64,000 bases of DNA, from positions 9,180,418-9,244,417 of the forward strand of contig OX387605.1 in NCBI GenBank assembly GCA_947568835.1, read 5' to 3'. The notes below the pieces were generated by a model. The model did not search any database. It was not told the DNA's origin and saw nothing but the letters and a program-made list of their open reading frames with translations. A program made the translations under genes and the position numbers. This document shows, piece after piece, positions 62,873 to 64,000 of this stretch. Numbering within the stretch: the first letter of the stretch is position 1; each line of letters opens with the position of its first letter. This DNA is from Protonemura montana (taxonomy: Eukaryota > Arthropoda > Insecta > Plecoptera > Nemouridae).

Positions 62873-63925
62873 ATAAATTCTCTTTAAAACTCATGTCTCT
62901 ATTAGAAAGGATAAAAAATATTTTTCTCAAAACCTATTTGGTATTTGTAAAAGCAATGGTTGTATTTCCAACAACACAAAAGGCCAATAGGAATGTCAGT
63001 ACGATAATAATAGAATAATACATTTGGTAACTGGAGACGAACGCACCCGAGACAAACGAGCAGCCCTTTCGCAGACTTCGAGAAAGATAAAGCAGCTACT
63101 AAAAAACAGATCACGTAGCATTCAACTAAAAGATTTGTGTGCAATTAACGCGTCACTTGCAAATATCCCAGCAAGTCAGTTTCCCGTAAGTGCAGCGGAA
63201 ATGAACGTAGCTACTGCAGTGGCTCGGAAAACCGCTGATATTCTTGGTAAAATCTCCTTGACGCCCCAAGGTCAAATGAACGAGGCCAGAGATTAATCCG
63301 TGACAATAATCCAGTACAGCATTGACGACGCGATTAATAATTTTGAAGATTATTACGACGAGTCATACGTATTTTCGTCGAATACGTTTGAAATAACTAC
63401 GAATTGTTTCTTCAACGGAGGAATCCGTGTAATGTTTATTATTTATTCCGGGGAACAGTTCGCCGCTAAGATAGCTGCCTGTTGTCGGCTATCCCCTAAA
63501 AAGGCTTCAATAGGGTTGATGTGGTTCGGGTGCCTCGAGAGGATAACTTTAACACAAGCGCAGTAGTGCACTGTGGGTATTTTAATTTCTTCGAAACACT
63601 GGCTTTACAAAGATTTCCCTCGCCAGACAAGTTTACTGTGAAATATGACAGTGCGCGATGGAGCATTATCGATAGCAACTGGCCAGAGAAAGATTTCTTT
63701 GTGCATAAATTATTCTTCGGTTTGGAGAGAAATACAACCATTTGCCACTTCGACACGAGACACTACCAGAAATTGGAAACTTATATTGTGTTTGATTATA
63801 TCAAGGATGTGTATCAAGCTACAGAGTTCATTGGTGTAGTTATCGAGGCCAACAAAGTGTCCGACCTGGTTATAAACTACCTGATGATTCCGGTAATTTC
63901 TATACGGGGTACAAATCGCATGTGA
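62873..63925 (+). pseudogene. Decayed intronless ORF of unknown family, possible endogenous viral or transposon-derived gene
   Basis: A single plus-strand frame stays open from about 62873 to 63566 except for TAG at 62988-62990 and TAA at 63294-63296. From about 63500 to 63925 the reading continues in a second frame, as expected after a small indel between 63500 and 63566. Together this spans about 350 codons. The codons look protein-like: a basic N-terminal third with SRKIKQLLKNRSRS, then SAAEMNVATAVARKTADI, an acidic FEDYYDES, and a mixed aromatic C-terminal half with NWPEKDFFVHKLFFGLER. Neither later segment has a usable ATG near its start, which argues for one broken gene rather than three small ones. 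I recognise no domain, catalytic motif or membrane segment. No terminal repeats or LTRs were found around it. It lies in sense orientation within the RGK intron as modelled. Endogenised viral gene, transposon remnant and retrocopy all remain open. Confidence 0.5.
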
Positions 63926-64000
63926 TAAGCGCAACATACCGACAACTCCACAACCAACCCACAACCCCCGTTGCATAAAAATGGCGTCACGAAATTTATG

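Noticed and set aside
61784..64000. Next RGK exon (switch and G3 region) inside the window
   Set aside because: I searched for the expected Asp-split codon and a following switch-like motif after an acceptor, and found none.
1..64000. CRISPR arrays, insertion sequences, operons, bacterial contamination
   Set aside because: Spliced genes, microsatellites and SINEs occur throughout. No regularly spaced repeats with unique spacers and no bacterial gene organisation.

Overview
This window is eukaryotic nuclear DNA, most probably from an arthropod and possibly from a pancrustacean. It is AT-rich and gene-sparse, with GT-AG introns of many kilobases, microsatellites and SINEs. It contains a commissureless-like gene, a family I know from arthropods, and a fused-lobes-type hexosaminidase. 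There is no operon structure, and nothing bacterial, CRISPR-like or plasmid-like. I assembled the gene models by hand from splice signals, reading phase and family motifs, so exon edges are predictions.

Layout: (1) 2.5-8.9 kb, minus strand: a seven-exon NAD(P)-dependent malate/L-lactate dehydrogenase of the Ldh2 (YjmC/YlbC) family. (2) 16.5-31.2 kb, minus strand: a three-exon gene for a small single-pass membrane protein with PPAY and LPSY motifs, best read as a commissureless-like regulator of Robo trafficking. Its exons are short and easy to miss. (3) 32.1-37.7 kb, plus strand: a GH20 beta-N-acetylglucosaminidase of the fused-lobes (fdl) type, with a signal anchor and the whole lumenal enzyme in one exon. 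(4) 47.2-61.8 kb, plus strand: the 5' part of an RGK-family small GTPase (Rad/Gem/Kir/Rem), which runs off the right edge after the P-loop exon. (5) 62.9-63.9 kb, plus strand, inside the downstream RGK intron as annotated: a compact intronless reading frame broken by two stops and one frameshift. It looks like a decayed captured element of unknown family.

The commissureless-like gene and fdl lie head to head across about 0.9 kb of CpG-rich DNA (31.2-32.1 kb). In Drosophila both affect how axons behave at the midline, so a shared control region is an appealing but unproven idea. A TATA/initiator promoter precedes the RGK gene, with three perfect CRE palindromes about 1.7 kb further upstream. 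A second strong TATA/initiator promoter at 1.83 kb has no assigned gene.

Repeats: at least four copies of a roughly 415-bp SINE with a 5S rRNA-derived head (SINE3 type) lie in introns or beside genes, and two partial copies abut minus-strand copies head to head. At 40.2-40.45 kb a long hairpin, a direct repeat and a tRNA-like sequence form a separate module. The remaining long stretches show no gene I can support.
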